Assembly: GCA_011390955.1 (NCBI GenBank)
Contig: JAABRM010000011.1
Span: 62,001-126,000 of the forward strand
Origin: Oscillatoriales cyanobacterium
GTDB taxonomy: Bacteria > Cyanobacteriota > Cyanobacteriia > Cyanobacteriales > Laspinemataceae
Direction of reading: 5' to 3'
DNA length: 64,000 bases
The notes under the pieces are model-generated. The model saw nothing but the letters and a program-made list of their open reading frames with translations. It made no database searches and was not told where the DNA came from. This document shows, piece by piece, positions 18,983-28,417 of this stretch. The position numbers were made by a program, and so were the translations under genes. Numbering within the stretch: the stretch's first letter is position 1; each line of letters starts with the position of its first letter.

Positions 18983-20479
18983 ATGCTCAATGCCACCGCA
19001 AAAATGATAAAAACGCAACGGTATTTTGTTCTAATTTTCGCGATCGCTTTTACGGTCTTATTCTTATTCTTATCCCCGGTAAAAGCAGAGCAAGCGAAAC
19101 ATTATACAGATTTAGAATTGCCCCCGTTACCAGAAATTGAAATTCCTGACTACACCCGCTATCAACTTAATAATGGGTTAACGGTGTTTTTAATGGAAGA
19201 TCGCGAACTGCCTTTAGTCAGGGGTCAAGCATTTATTCAGACAGGCGATCGCTTAGAACCCGGCGATCGAGTCGGACTGGCGAACATTATGGGCGAAGTA
19301 ATGCGTTCCGGTGGCACCAAAAGTCATCCCGCCGATCGACTCAATGAGTTGCTAGAACTGCGGGCTGCTGCGGTAGAAAGCTCTGTGGACACTGATGTCG
19401 GCAGTGTCAGTTTTAGCAGCTTAACTGAAGACTTGCCAGAAGTATTTGGCTTATTTGCCGAAGTCCTCCGAGAACCGATTTTTCCCCAGGATAAAATTGA
19501 CTTAGCCAAAAACCAACGCCGAGGGATGATTTCTCGACGGAATGACGATCCAAATCAGATTGCTGGACGAGAATTTCAAAAATTGATTTATGGCAAAGAA
19601 AGCCCTTACGCTCGCAGCATAGAATATCAGCATCTAGAGAATATTTCCCGTGAAGATTTAGTCAAATTTTACGAGGCTTATTTTCATCCCAATAATATCA
19701 TTTTAGGGATTGTGGGAGATTTTAATTCCCAAGAAATGCGATCGCTCATTCAAAAGCAACTAGGCAACTGGAAACCTAAGCGTAATCTTGCGGCGATCGA
19801 TCGGTCACCGCCCGTATTAGCAAACCCAGCCAAACCGGGGGGCGTATTTTTTATCAATCAGCCTCAACTAACTCAAAGTTATGTGCAAATGGGACATTTA
19901 GGCGGTCAACTAAATAGTCCTGACCACACGGCTTTATCCGTACTCAATGGGGTACTTAATGGCTTTGGGGGACGAATGTTTAACAAAGTCAGGTCGGAAA
20001 AAGGTCTAGCCTATTCTGTCTATGCTTATTGGAGTCCTCGCTTTGACTATCCGGGAATTTTCTTAGCTGGTGGTCAAACCCGTTCTGACGCCACCGTTCC
20101 CTTGATTCAAGCATTGTTTACGGAAATAGAACAAATTCGCCGCGAACCCATTAGCGAAGCTGAGTTAAACTACGCCAAAGATTCCACCTTGAACTCTTTC
20201 GTATTTAACTTCCAATCCCCCGGTCAAACCTTATCGCGTTTAATGCGATATGAATATTACAACTATCCCCAAGATTTCATCTTTCAGTATCAAAAAGGAG
20301 TTGAAGCCACGACTATTGAGGATGTGCAACGAGTTGCAGAAAAATATCTACAGCCGGATCAAATTGTCACCTTAGTGGTGGGCAATGAACCAGACATTCA
20401 ACCCCCATTGTCTATCCTAAATCCCTCAAGCGATGTGACTTCAATTGACGTTTCCATTCCTGAACCACAGAATAGCTAA
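18983..20479 (+). CDS. M16-family peptidase-like protein, non-catalytic subunit
   Basis: About 498 residues from the ATG at 18983; the longer frame upstream is translated repeat DNA. The N-terminus has a signal peptide (FVLIFAIAFTVLFLFLSPVKA). The M16 fold is evident (YQLNNGLTVFLMEDRELPLV; YFHPNNIILGIVGDF), but the HxxEH zinc motif is absent; the corresponding stretch reads LANIMGEVMRSGG. The R/Y pair region is retained (GGRMFNKVRSEKGLAYSVYA). This matches bacterial M16B heterodimers, in which one chain supplies zinc and the other the Arg-Tyr pair. A strong terminator follows. Confidence 0.9.
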   Translation: MLNATAKMIKTQRYFVLIFAIAFTVLFLFLSPVKAEQAKHYTDLELPPLPEIEIPDYTRYQLNNGLTVFLMEDRELPLVRGQAFIQTGDRLEPGDRVGLANIMGEVMRSGGTKSHPADRLNELLELRAAAVESSVDTDVGSVSFSSLTEDLPEVFGLFAEVLREPIFPQDKIDLAKNQRRGMISRRNDDPNQIAGREFQKLIYGKESPYARSIEYQHLENISREDLVKFYEAYFHPNNIILGIVGDFNSQEMRSLIQKQLGNWKPKRNLAAIDRSPPVLANPAKPGGVFFINQPQLTQSYVQMGHLGGQLNSPDHTALSVLNGVLNGFGGRMFNKVRSEKGLAYSVYAYWSPRFDYPGIFLAGGQTRSDATVPLIQALFTEIEQIRREPISEAELNYAKDSTLNSFVFNFQSPGQTLSRLMRYEYYNYPQDFIFQYQKGVEATTIEDVQRVAEKYLQPDQIVTLVVGNEPDIQPPLSILNPSSDVTSIDVSIPEPQNS

Positions 20480-20501
20480 TCATTAAGCATATCCGCTAAA
20501 A

Positions 20502-20536
20502 AAATCCCCGGCTTATGTGACATAAGCCGGGGATTT
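20502..20536 (+). terminator. Rho-independent-type terminator after the M16 pair
   Basis: AAATCCCCGGCTTATG and CATAAGCCGGGGATTT form a nearly perfect 16-bp stem with a tiny loop, 22 bases after the stop. T-rich sequence follows. Confidence 0.85.
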
Positions 20537-20577
20537 ACTATTTTTTATTAAAAAATCATACCCCAGAATAATTATTA

Positions 20578-20724
20578 ATACCATTTACACAAATTTATGC
20601 AACCATAAGTATTTATATTGTAGGGTGGGCAAAATTCGACCATCATATATGGTAGGGTGGGTGACAATTTTTGCCCACCCGAAGAATTTTAGGGGCTGTT
20701 GGATGAACGTTTTGTAAATGGTAT
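20578..20724. mobile_element. MITE-like element with ATACCATTTACA ends
   Basis: The left end ATACCATTTACACAAA and right end TTTTGTAAATGGTAT are inverted repeats of about 15 bp with one base difference in spacing. The interior holds two GGTAGGGTGGG units and a GGTGGGTGAC...TTGCCCACC hairpin, a motif seen again at 31917-31945. It has no coding capacity. Confidence 0.65.
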
Positions 20725-20727
20725 AAC

Positions 20728-21348
20728 TTAATTTTCTGCGGCTCGCCGAATTGCATTCATGGTGGGTTCTAAAGACTGCTGAAAAATATCATAAAAAAAT
20801 GCAGCGGGAACCCCTGATGGGGGTTGAGCTTCTACTTGGTAGGTCAATAAGACTTGATTGGCACTACCATTACCACTGGCAACGGGTTCAATTTTCCAGT
20901 AACCTTGTAACTTAGCTAAATCGCCACTAATTAAGTTAAAATTAATTTGTTGTTGATAAGTTTCGCGATTTTGTGTCCGCATCCGCGTTTGGATCGGCAC
21001 GCCAAATAATGTCCGTTCAGAAATTTGTTCAATAATTTTGACATTTCCATCCGCTGAAATCAATCGACTAGAAATCACGTTGGGAATGAATTGATTAAAA
21101 TTATTGTAATCCGTTAAAACCCGCCAAACTTCTGCGGATGAAGCAGCGATCGCAATTTGGGCGACATACTGACCATTAGCCCCAGTGACTTTTGTGGCAT
21201 TTTTCTGATGATTGGCTTTTTGGGCGAGAATTAACGGCTGATTTTCGGTAATCTGCTCTGCCCGGGCTGGATTTTTTAGGGGATTGGCAAGTAAGGAAAA
21301 GCAAGTCAAATACCCAAGAAGAAGTGCAACAGAGGAGATTTTGATCAT
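20728..21348 (-). CDS. Exported SRPBCC (START/polyketide cyclase-like) protein
   Basis: 206 residues with an N-terminal signal peptide (VALLLGYLTCFSLLANPL) and a SRPBCC ligand-binding domain: YVAQIAIAASSAEVWRVLTD, FNQFIPNVISSRL, and a long C-terminal helix (SLEPTMNAIRRAA). These helix-grip folds bind hydrophobic ligands. Cyanobacterial homologues are mostly uncharacterised, so the ligand is unknown. Monocistronic. Confidence 0.8.
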   Translation of the reverse strand: MIKISSVALLLGYLTCFSLLANPLKNPARAEQITENQPLILAQKANHQKNATKVTGANGQYVAQIAIAASSAEVWRVLTDYNNFNQFIPNVISSRLISADGNVKIIEQISERTLFGVPIQTRMRTQNRETYQQQINFNLISGDLAKLQGYWKIEPVASGNGSANQVLLTYQVEAQPPSGVPAAFFYDIFQQSLEPTMNAIRRAAEN

Positions 21349-21518
21349 TTTTGTGTGTTTGGTTTTTTTAATAATGACTCAATGAACGTTGGTTTAAGCG
21401 ATCGCCAACCGATAATTTGCCGAAGTTCCCCAGAAAAACTGAGAAAGTAATGGTTGGGTTTTAACACAACCCCTGCTTGACCCAGGCAAATATGCCACAA
21501 TATCCCACAAGGCTGAGG

Positions 21519-21893
21519 CTAGAAACCATCACTATCGTATCGATCGCTCAAATCACCTCTAGCTTGCTCGGTATCTTGCTTGGAACCGAGAAGATCCAGC
21601 CGTTCTACACGAATCACAGGCTTGGAACGAGTTGCACCAGAAGAACGATCTTGCCAATAGTCAAATTTTAATGAACCCTGAACCCCGATTAAACTGCCTT
21701 TGCGGACATAATTACCGGCAACTTCTGCGGTTTTGCCCCAAATTTCCAAATTAAACCAATCCGGTTCATCACTATTGCGAGTTAAGCGATTCACCGCCAA
21801 GGTGAAATTGCATACCACACTACCAGACTCAAAATATTTTACTTCGGGGTCTCTCCCCGCACGGCCTACCAGGGTGACAATGTTTAGACTCAT
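21519..21893 (-). CDS. ssb: Single-stranded DNA-binding protein
   Basis: 124 residues with a typical SSB OB-fold start (MSLNIVTLVGRAGRDPEVKY), the WFNLEIWGKTAE strand and YVRKGSLIGVQGSLK. The C-terminus is short and ends DRYDSDGF rather than the classical acidic DDDIPF tail, a frequent feature of the small cyanobacterial SSBs. It is divergent from mreB with about 180 bases between. Confidence 0.93.
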   Translation of the reverse strand: MSLNIVTLVGRAGRDPEVKYFESGSVVCNFTLAVNRLTRNSDEPDWFNLEIWGKTAEVAGNYVRKGSLIGVQGSLKFDYWQDRSSGATRSKPVIRVERLDLLGSKQDTEQARGDLSDRYDSDGF

Positions 21894-22077
21894 ATATTAG
21901 CTTCCGGACGAGATTGGGTGTTCTTGGGATTATACTGACAAACAGCAAAACACTGAGGCCAAAAAATTACTCTCTCTGACTAGACTCAGAATAAAAAACG
22001 TAATAGAATCCACCTCAGTTAAATTTTTGTTACATTATACTCGCACAAGCATCATCTAAATGGGGGCGTAGAAGAGA

Positions 22078-23121
22078 GTGGGTTTTTTCAATCGCTTTTC
22101 CTTATCCAGGGACATGGGCATCGACCTGGGAACAGCAAATACATTAGTCTATGTGTCCGGTAAGGGGATTGTGCTCCAAGAACCTTCCGTAGTCGCGATC
22201 GACAAGCTAACGAAGGAGCCATTATCCGTTGGGGAAGACGCCAAAAAAATGCTGGGTCGGACGCCGGAAAACGTCATCGCCTTACGGCCTTTAAGAGATG
22301 GCGTGATTGCTGACTTTGATATGGCTGAACTGATGCTGAAATATTTTATCAAGCGAGTCAGTGAAGGCAGTTCCGTCGGGCGTCCTCGGATTGTGATTGG
22401 CATTCCCAGTGGCGTTACGGGAGTTGAGCGTCGGGCAGTGATGGACGCAGCAATTCACGCCGGGGCTAAAGAAGTTTTTCTGATTGATGAACCTGTGGCG
22501 GCGGCGATCGGTGCCGGTTTACCCGTTGCGGATCCTACTGGTAATATGATTGTTGACATTGGTGGTGGCACCACGGAAGTGGCAGTTCTGAGCTTACAAG
22601 GAACGGTGCTGAGTGAATCAGTGCGTATTGCTGGGGATGAACTGACCGAAGCCATTATTCAATATATGAAAAAGGTGCATAACCTGGTGATTGGAGAGCG
22701 CACCGCTGAAGACATTAAGATTCAGTTAGCCTCGGCCTATCCCACCGATGATGATGATGATGCGATGATGGAAGTCCGAGGGCTGCACCTGTTGTCTGGT
22801 TTACCTCGCACTGTCACCGTCAAAGGTCCAGAAATTAGGGAAAGCATGGCCGAACCCCTGGTGGTGATTGTGGAAGCAGTCAAAAGGACGCTAGAACGAA
22901 CTCCCCCTGAACTGGCATCGGATATTATCGATCGCGGCATTATGTTGGCGGGAGGCGGTGCTTTATTAAAAGGACTGGATACTTTAATTAGCCATGAAAC
23001 GGGTATTGTTACTCATGTAGCCGCCGATCCCTTAAGCTGTGTGGTTTTAGGCGCCGGTCGGGTGTTGGAAAATTTCCAAGAGCTCGGACGAGTCTTTAGT
23101 GCTCGCTCCAGTTCTATGTAG
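22078..23121 (+). CDS. mreB: Rod-shape determining protein MreB (actin-like)
   Basis: 347 residues, normal length. Starts at GTG (GFFNRFSLSRD), followed by the actin-type phosphate-1 motif DMGIDLGTANTLVYV, the phosphate-2 motif VDIGGGTTEVAVLS, and the adenosine motif GIMLAGGGALLKGLD. MreB polymerises under the inner membrane and guides elongation wall synthesis. First gene of the mreBCD operon, 100 bp before mreC. Confidence 0.98.
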   Translation: MGFFNRFSLSRDMGIDLGTANTLVYVSGKGIVLQEPSVVAIDKLTKEPLSVGEDAKKMLGRTPENVIALRPLRDGVIADFDMAELMLKYFIKRVSEGSSVGRPRIVIGIPSGVTGVERRAVMDAAIHAGAKEVFLIDEPVAAAIGAGLPVADPTGNMIVDIGGGTTEVAVLSLQGTVLSESVRIAGDELTEAIIQYMKKVHNLVIGERTAEDIKIQLASAYPTDDDDDAMMEVRGLHLLSGLPRTVTVKGPEIRESMAEPLVVIVEAVKRTLERTPPELASDIIDRGIMLAGGGALLKGLDTLISHETGIVTHVAADPLSCVVLGAGRVLENFQELGRVFSARSSSM

Positions 23122-23221
23122 GCCACTGGAGGAATGAAAGTCAACCGATTCATCATTGCATCATTGATTAAATAAAATTTCCTGGCATCAAAACTGCAAT
23201 ATAAGCCTTTAAAGAGTTTAA

Positions 23222-24016
23222 ATGTACACAATGCGTCGCTGGTGGGGTCGATATAGCTCCCAATTGGTTTGGGTTAGTGTTGCTCTTGGTATTGCGTTGT
23301 TCATTCGCTATACCGAGGCCAGCCCCGTTTATCAAGTTTATGAATGGCTGTCTCGTCCGTTTCAACTCAATGAAACGGAGCGATCGCAGCTAACAAATGC
23401 CCAAATTAAGCAATTAGAGCAAAGAGTCGCGGTTTTAGAAAAAGAAAACAACAAGCTAGAAAAGTTACTGGGTTATGTTTCCCAAGACGCGAAAAACGCA
23501 ATTGTTGCTCCTGTGATTGGTCGGAGTGCGGATCACTGGTGGCAACAGTTGACATTAGGTCGTGGTAGCAATCACGGCATTCGTAAAAACGATGTGGTCA
23601 CCACAGAACCCGGTGTGGTGGTGGGATTAATTCACAGCGTTACCCCGAATAGCAGTCAGGTTTTGTTGATTAGCGATCCTACTTTTAAGATGGGTGTGGC
23701 CGTAACACGGAGTCGAAATCTGGGGTTGATGCGCGGAGCGAGTGGCTCCAAGGCGGTGATGGAATTTTTTGATAAGTTACCCGATGTGAAACCAGGAGAT
23801 ATAATTTCTACGTCTTCTCTGAGTCAACTATTTCCCCTGGGTTTACCAGTGGGGGTTGTAGAATCGGTGAAATTAAATGCCAGTCCAGCCCCTGAAGCGG
23901 TGATTAATTTATCGGCACCAATGAATGCCCTAGAGTGGGTGGTGGTTTCCCCATCGTTGCAGAAATCTCCGGATTTGGCCAATGATACCCCTGCCACCCC
24001 AGAGGAGATCCAATGA
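23222..24016 (+). CDS. mreC: Rod-shape determining protein MreC
   Basis: 264 residues: one N-terminal transmembrane segment (LVWVSVALGIALFIRY), a coiled coil (IKQLEQRVAVLEKENNKLEK) and the periplasmic beta-barrel domain (VIGRSADHWWQQLTLGRGSN; VTPNSSQVLLISDPTF). MreC links MreB to the periplasmic wall synthases. Its stop overlaps the mreD start (ATGA), indicating translational coupling. Confidence 0.95.
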   Translation: MYTMRRWWGRYSSQLVWVSVALGIALFIRYTEASPVYQVYEWLSRPFQLNETERSQLTNAQIKQLEQRVAVLEKENNKLEKLLGYVSQDAKNAIVAPVIGRSADHWWQQLTLGRGSNHGIRKNDVVTTEPGVVVGLIHSVTPNSSQVLLISDPTFKMGVAVTRSRNLGLMRGASGSKAVMEFFDKLPDVKPGDIISTSSLSQLFPLGLPVGVVESVKLNASPAPEAVINLSAPMNALEWVVVSPSLQKSPDLANDTPATPEEIQ

Positions 24017-24579
24017 AAAGGTCATTAAAAAATTCATGGCTGGATCGGGTGTCTTATTTGCCCGCAGACCAGCGAACGATCCTAAACACAGGGGTGACTA
24101 TTGCCTCGGTGTTGTTGTGTTTATTGTTGCTACCCACTCGTTTGCCCGGAATGGAACTGTTGCATATTACTCCTGACTGGCTGTTGATTTGGGTGGTGAC
24201 TTGGAGTATTCAGCGCACCCCTACCCAGAGTTGTTTTATGGGGGTCGTTCTGGGTTTACTACAAGATGCGATGACCGCACCTTGGCCGACTCATGCCCTG
24301 AGTTTGGGATTGGTGGGATTGCTCAGTAGTTATTTACAAAAACAGCGCTTGATTATAGATGATTTGGTCTCCGTTGCCCTGGTGGTTTTCGGTATGGCCA
24401 TTGTTGCGGAAACGGTGCTGGCTGTACAATTTGGCATTATGGGCGATCGCTCCTTGGATGATATCTGGATCGATCACCAACGAATTGCTCTGGCTTCAGC
24501 GATTTTGAGTAGTCTTTGGGCTCCAGCACTTTATTTACCCCTGAGTCATTGGTGGAAGTTAATCAACCCGAATAATTAA
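24013..24579 (+). CDS. mreD: Rod-shape determining protein MreD
   Basis: 188 residues with about five hydrophobic segments (for example ASVLLCLLLLPTRLPGMELL, and LVSVALVVFGMAIVAETVLA). The MreD call rests on position directly after mreC with a 4-base overlap, size and topology. Integral inner-membrane partner of MreC. Confidence 0.9.
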   Translation: MKRSLKNSWLDRVSYLPADQRTILNTGVTIASVLLCLLLLPTRLPGMELLHITPDWLLIWVVTWSIQRTPTQSCFMGVVLGLLQDAMTAPWPTHALSLGLVGLLSSYLQKQRLIIDDLVSVALVVFGMAIVAETVLAVQFGIMGDRSLDDIWIDHQRIALASAILSSLWAPALYLPLSHWWKLINPNN

Positions 24580-24645
24580 CCGGAATGATTCACGGGAATG
24601 ATTCACCGGAATGATTCACCGGCATAATTCACCGGAATGATTAAC
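24580..24645. repeat. Tandem CCGGAATGATTCA repeats
   Basis: Five imperfect copies of a 15-17 bp unit (ACCGGAATGATTC) immediately follow the mreD stop and precede the convergent HAD gene. Confidence 0.8.
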
Positions 24646-24646
24646 A

Positions 24647-25438
24647 TTACGCGGAGACGAGCTCTGCACAGCCAATCATCGATTGCACTGCGCTGAGTAA
24701 ATCCGCTTGAATTTTGTCCGGGTGAAATTGCTGCAAATACCAGGCACTCCGAATGCCGCAGGTTAGACCAATGGTGGGAATTTTGAGGGCTTGACCCGCA
24801 AGAATATCCGCTTCGGTATCTCCCACCATCCAGCAGCGAGAAAGGTCAGACTGACTATATTTGGCTACCGCTTCTGCTAATAGGTCAGTTTTGAGTTGGG
24901 CGTAGTTTTGATAGGCTGCATGGCGATCGCGCGTGCCGTAAATATCCGCAAATAATTTAGCTAATCCAGTATTGTGCAAAATTTCTTTCACTTGTGACTG
25001 ATGCCGCAATGTCACCAGCACTAGCTTTGCTCCGCGACTATGCAGCCGAGACAGTGCCCATCTGACACCGGGCTGAAGGGTATCTTGCTCTAATAAGTTC
25101 GGCTGATTAACAATTTCTTGGACTTGCCGTAAAAATACGGGAATGTATTGTTCCGGTAAACCGGATTGGCTGGCAATTTCCCGATCGGCAATGCGATCGC
25201 GCTTCATTTCCCAGAATTGCCCTTGAGTGAGCCGAACTAAGTCTAAGCGATCGCCCTGAGATTGTGCGATCGCTTCAATAGTCTTTAATCCTTGCCGATA
25301 AGTGCTGTAATATCTTTGGGAAACATCAACAATCGGGCCGTCAAAGTCACAAAACACCGTCATCGTAGACTTATAGCCAGACGCTTGTTGACTACTCCAC
25401 TTTTGTCTCGGCGAGTCAAAGGCGGGATAACCTTTCAT
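24647..25438 (-). CDS. HAD-superfamily hydrolase
   Basis: 263 residues as read, but the HAD core starts at MTVFCDFDGPIVDVS (ATG near 25363), so the first 25 residues may not be translated. Motif I is DFDGP with the nucleophile and acid/base Asp pair, motif II is LVLVTLR, motif III Lys lies in the following helix, and motif IV is WMVGDTEADILAG. A helical cap lies between motifs I and II. This is phosphatase-like (phosphoglycolate phosphatase-related), substrate not inferable. Convergent with mreD. Confidence 0.85.
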   Translation of the reverse strand: MKGYPAFDSPRQKWSSQQASGYKSTMTVFCDFDGPIVDVSQRYYSTYRQGLKTIEAIAQSQGDRLDLVRLTQGQFWEMKRDRIADREIASQSGLPEQYIPVFLRQVQEIVNQPNLLEQDTLQPGVRWALSRLHSRGAKLVLVTLRHQSQVKEILHNTGLAKLFADIYGTRDRHAAYQNYAQLKTDLLAEAVAKYSQSDLSRCWMVGDTEADILAGQALKIPTIGLTCGIRSAWYLQQFHPDKIQADLLSAVQSMIGCAELVSA

Positions 25439-26040
25439 AACTTAAAGTCCTTCTGACTGCAAATTTTTACATATCTTTACAATACCGAAAAAATTTCCCA
25501 CTGTCATCCGTAATTTTTCAGATGCCATCCGTAATTTTTCAGACCTAGTATCCTGGTTCAGCAATCTAAAATTTGCTTAACCTCCTGAATTCATTAATTT
25601 TATATCTGACAAATTTACTACTTTTATGGTTCCATAAAATGTCGTAATTAGTCTGATAAGTTACGTCGGGATTGCTCGCCAAAAGCCCATAAATAGGCGA
25701 TCGAACCTAGATTTTTCTAGATTATAATCTATTATACCAAATCCGGTTCTATCGTAGGGGAGAGAAAGCGAATCGCCCCGACGATTCGTCAGGTGTCATT
25801 CCCGCGAATGCGGTAATCCACAAACGTTTTAGGAGATTATCATAGTCAATATATGAGAGTCAGTATATGAGAATCGGATTTGGTATTATAGCAGTTAAAA
25901 ATCTTGTGAGGTTTAGTGACTCTGTGGATTCCCGCCTTCGCGGGAATGACAGAGAAAAATTAGTAACTCATAAGCATAAAAAAATATATATAATCTAATC
26001 AAATTTAATTATCATGCCGATAAATAAAATCCGATAAATA
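25439..26040. other. Intergenic repeat-rich region
   Basis: No gene is seen. Contents: a direct repeat of CATCCGTAATTTTTCAGA (about 25507-25545); the MITE-like element at 25734-25886; and a GGATTCCCGCCTTCGCGGGAATGACAG-type hairpin at 25920-25952 inside a fragment resembling MITE family B. Confidence 0.6.
25734..25886. mobile_element. MITE-like element with ATACCAAATCCG ends
   Basis: The left end ATACCAAATCCGGTTCT and the right end AGAATCGGATTTGGTAT are 17-bp inverted repeats with a single mismatch. The interior holds another ATTCCCGCGAATGCGG hairpin. Flanks are AT-rich, so the target duplication cannot be fixed. Confidence 0.7.
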
Positions 26041-26075
26041 AAAAGGGAACCAGTTTTAATCACCTGTTCCCTTTT
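26041..26075 (-). terminator. Terminator of ycf37
   Basis: AAAAGGGAAC(C)AG and CTGTTCCCTTTTT arms form a hairpin downstream of the minus-strand gene, with a T-run on the minus strand. Confidence 0.75.
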
Positions 26076-26128
26076 TCTTAAAAAATTTATTTAAGCTAAA
26101 AGTTATTGACAGCCAAAATTGCTCCAAC

Positions 26129-26656
26129 CTAAGCAGAAGGAGCAACCCGCTTACGCAGGGAATTGCTACGGGTTTTAGCGGTTTCATTATTAGGCTCATA
26201 GTTCAGAGCATTTTCATAAGCTTCTAATGCTTGAACCGTTAAACTTTTGCGTTCATAAGAATAACCTAGGTTATTCCAAGCCACTACATAGTCGGCTTGA
26301 GACTTTAAAGCTTGTTTATATTGCCGAATCGCCAAATCATACTGTTCCAAAGCGGCATAACTAAAGCCCAAGGCGTTGTAAAGTAAGGCTAAATTTTCAT
26401 CTTCTAAATCCTTAAATTTTAAGGCTTTTTGAAACATTTGGATCGATTGAGAATAGAGTTTTTTATCTAAATAAATGCTGCCCAGTTCATAATAATCTTG
26501 GGGGCTTCCTTTGTCGGTATTGATTTTTTTTTGTAGTTTAGATAGTTGATTTTCTACCTGGCGGGTTGTAAAGATTTGTCGGATCACAAACCCGGCAACA
26601 ACGGCCAGAAATCCTAGCAAAACTGAGAGGTAGAGAATCCCTAAAGAGTTATCCAT
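26129..26656 (-). CDS. ycf37: Photosystem I assembly protein Ycf37-like (TPR)
   Basis: Start chosen at MDNSLGILYLSVLLGFLAVV, giving 175 residues; the upstream in-frame extension is low-complexity and unsupported. One N-terminal transmembrane helix, then a linker (QLSKLQKKINTDKGS) and three TPR units (YYELGSIYLDKKLYSQSIQ; LALLYNALGFSYAALEQYDL; VVAWNNLGYSYERKSLTVQA). Size, anchor and the RQIFTTRQVENQL region match cyanobacterial Ycf37, a thylakoid TPR protein involved in PSI assembly. An unrelated anchored TPR protein remains possible. Confidence 0.75.
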   Translation of the reverse strand: MDNSLGILYLSVLLGFLAVVAGFVIRQIFTTRQVENQLSKLQKKINTDKGSPQDYYELGSIYLDKKLYSQSIQMFQKALKFKDLEDENLALLYNALGFSYAALEQYDLAIRQYKQALKSQADYVVAWNNLGYSYERKSLTVQALEAYENALNYEPNNETAKTRSNSLRKRVAPSA

Positions 26657-26749
26657 AACGTTGCCAATATATTTAATGGTATGTGTGCAATATCGGGTTT
26701 TTGACGCAGCGGAGGGGCTTCTTGTGCGGAGGGGCGGAGGGGCGGAGGA

Positions 26750-26915
26750 GAACAATTAACAATTGATAATTGACAATTGACAATTAAATACCACAATCGA
26801 TTATCAATTATCAATTATCAATTATCAATTATCAATTATCAATTATCAATTATCAATTACACCCCAACCATCAACCATCAACCATCAACTATCAATAATC
26901 AACCATCAATAACTA
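26750..26915. repeat. Tandem (TTATCAA)n and ACCATCA repeats
   Basis: This block holds the reverse complement of the heptamer at 13381: about seven near-perfect TTATCAA units (26800-26855), preceded by CAATTGACAATTG variants and followed by ACCATCA units. It fills the gap between ycf37 and the next gene. Confidence 0.9.
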
Positions 26916-26934
26916 ATTAATAGTTAATGATATG

Positions 26935-27900
26935 TTATGTTTCTGGTGGAGGCGGCAGGGGCAAACCCCAATATTTTGCGCGTTCCCACAGCCAGCCGTC
27001 GGCTTGAAGTGCCGCGATCGCCTGATTCACTTTTGCCCGCAACTCGGCGTATTGTTGTCCTTTGGGCATCACTACGGCGAGGGGTTGGGTTCCCAGTTGC
27101 ACCGTCCGCAAAGAATATGCTGGATATTCTTGCACCCAACCCGCCAGGGTGCTGGCATCTCCAGCAAACGCAGTGGCTTCACCGGCTTCTAAGAGGGAGT
27201 AGGCTTCTTGATAAGAGTCAACCCCAACCAGTTGTGCGGCAGGAAGGTGATAGCGGACGATCGCGATCGTGCTGGAACCATTGAGGACAGCAATCTTTTG
27301 ACCGGCACCGGTGGCGACTCCGTGAATGGTTTCGGAAAATCTGGTCTTACTGACTAAAGCCGTCCCATCTAGATAATAAGGAAGACTAAAATCGACCAAC
27401 CGAGAACGGACTCGGTTTGCCGTCACAGAGGCGATCGCCACATCGACTTGATGGTTAAAAACCATTGGTAGCCGATTCACATTAGATACTGGCTCTAATT
27501 TCACCGCATTGGCGTCACCCAAAAGGTCTGCTGCCAACCGACGGGCTAAATCAATTTCTAACCCTTGTAAGGTGCCATCAGGGGTGCGAAAACCCAGAGG
27601 TCTTAAATTATCTTTGACCGCCACAATCAGAGTTCCACGCTCCAATATTTCTGGCCACTGGGCTGCATCCCCTGGTAATGGAAACCCGATCGACCCGATT
27701 AAAATTTGCGACCCGACTAGACTCAAACAGAGTCCCAAGCCAAAAAACTGAGTGATTTTAGATTTCAGAAAATTTGCGATTGGCGCGGAAAAATTCCCGG
27801 TAAAATCTAAGTTCCAAAATCTAAAATTGCTCATTAGGGTCGAAATCTGCTGATTTTGACGTTGGATGCTTTGACGTTGGATGCCATGTTTTTTTGACAA
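26935..27900 (-). CDS. Extracellular solute-binding protein (family 3, amino-acid type)
   Basis: Up to 321 residues; a second Met at residue 23 is an alternative start. A hydrophobic signal segment (FGLGLCLSLVGSQILIGSIG) is followed by a PBPb/SBP_bac_3 domain: WPEILERGTLIVAVKDNLRP, GLEIDLARRLAADLLG, DVAIASVTANRVRSRLVDFS, YYLDGTALV. Periplasmic ligand binding for an ABC importer is the family role. No permease or ATPase is adjacent, so it is an orphan. The N-terminus is unusually long before the signal segment. Confidence 0.88.
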   Translation of the reverse strand: MSKKHGIQRQSIQRQNQQISTLMSNFRFWNLDFTGNFSAPIANFLKSKITQFFGLGLCLSLVGSQILIGSIGFPLPGDAAQWPEILERGTLIVAVKDNLRPLGFRTPDGTLQGLEIDLARRLAADLLGDANAVKLEPVSNVNRLPMVFNHQVDVAIASVTANRVRSRLVDFSLPYYLDGTALVSKTRFSETIHGVATGAGQKIAVLNGSSTIAIVRYHLPAAQLVGVDSYQEAYSLLEAGEATAFAGDASTLAGWVQEYPAYSLRTVQLGTQPLAVVMPKGQQYAELRAKVNQAIAALQADGWLWERAKYWGLPLPPPPET

Positions 27901-27922
27901 ACAATCTCCCGACCAACGATTC

Positions 27923-28279
27923 CTAAGCGCGACCTTGACCGGCTAGTTCGACCACTTTGGCAAAAGTTTCGGGATCCAAGACAGCCAGGTTAGCTAACAT
28001 CTTGCGATTGATTTGAATATTGGCTTTTTTCATGTTGCCAATCAGTTGGCTGTAGCTCATGCCATTTTGTCTGGATGCGGCATTGATCCGAGCAATCCAA
28101 AGGCGGCGAAAATCCCGTTTCCGTTTGCGGCGATCGCGATAAGCACTCCGAAGCGCCTTCATCACCTGCTGATTAGCCGTGCGGAACAATTTCGAGTGAG
28201 AACCCCGAAATCCTTTAGCCAGTTTAAGAATTTTGTTGCGGCGTTTGCGAGCGACATTACCGCGTTTTACTCTAGTCAT
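27923..28279 (-). CDS. rplT: 50S ribosomal protein L20
   Basis: 118 residues with the L20 signature ([20 protein letters not shown], then [17 protein letters not shown]). Downstream of rpmI on the same strand, as in most bacteria; infC is not in this window. L20 binds 23S rRNA early in large-subunit assembly. Confidence 0.98.
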   Translation of the reverse strand: MTRVKRGNVARKRRNKILKLAKGFRGSHSKLFRTANQQVMKALRSAYRDRRKRKRDFRRLWIARINAASRQNGMSYSQLIGNMKKANIQINRKMLANLAVLDPETFAKVVELAGQGRA

Positions 28280-28311
28280 TGTTTTTCTTTAGTGTGTTAG
28301 TAGTTATTCCC

Positions 28312-28400
28312 ACAGTTAACGCTTAACAGTTAACGCTTAACAGTTGACGCTTAATGGTTGACCGTTAACGGTTGACCGTTAATGGTTGACGGTTCACCAT
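28312..28400. repeat. Imperfect tandem repeats between rpmI and rplT
   Basis: Units resembling CAGTTAACGCTTAA and GGTTGACCGTTAA repeat about seven times in the rpmI-rplT spacer. The region can form several alternative hairpins. Confidence 0.75.
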
Positions 28401-28417
28401 GCTCAACCATGATTTTT

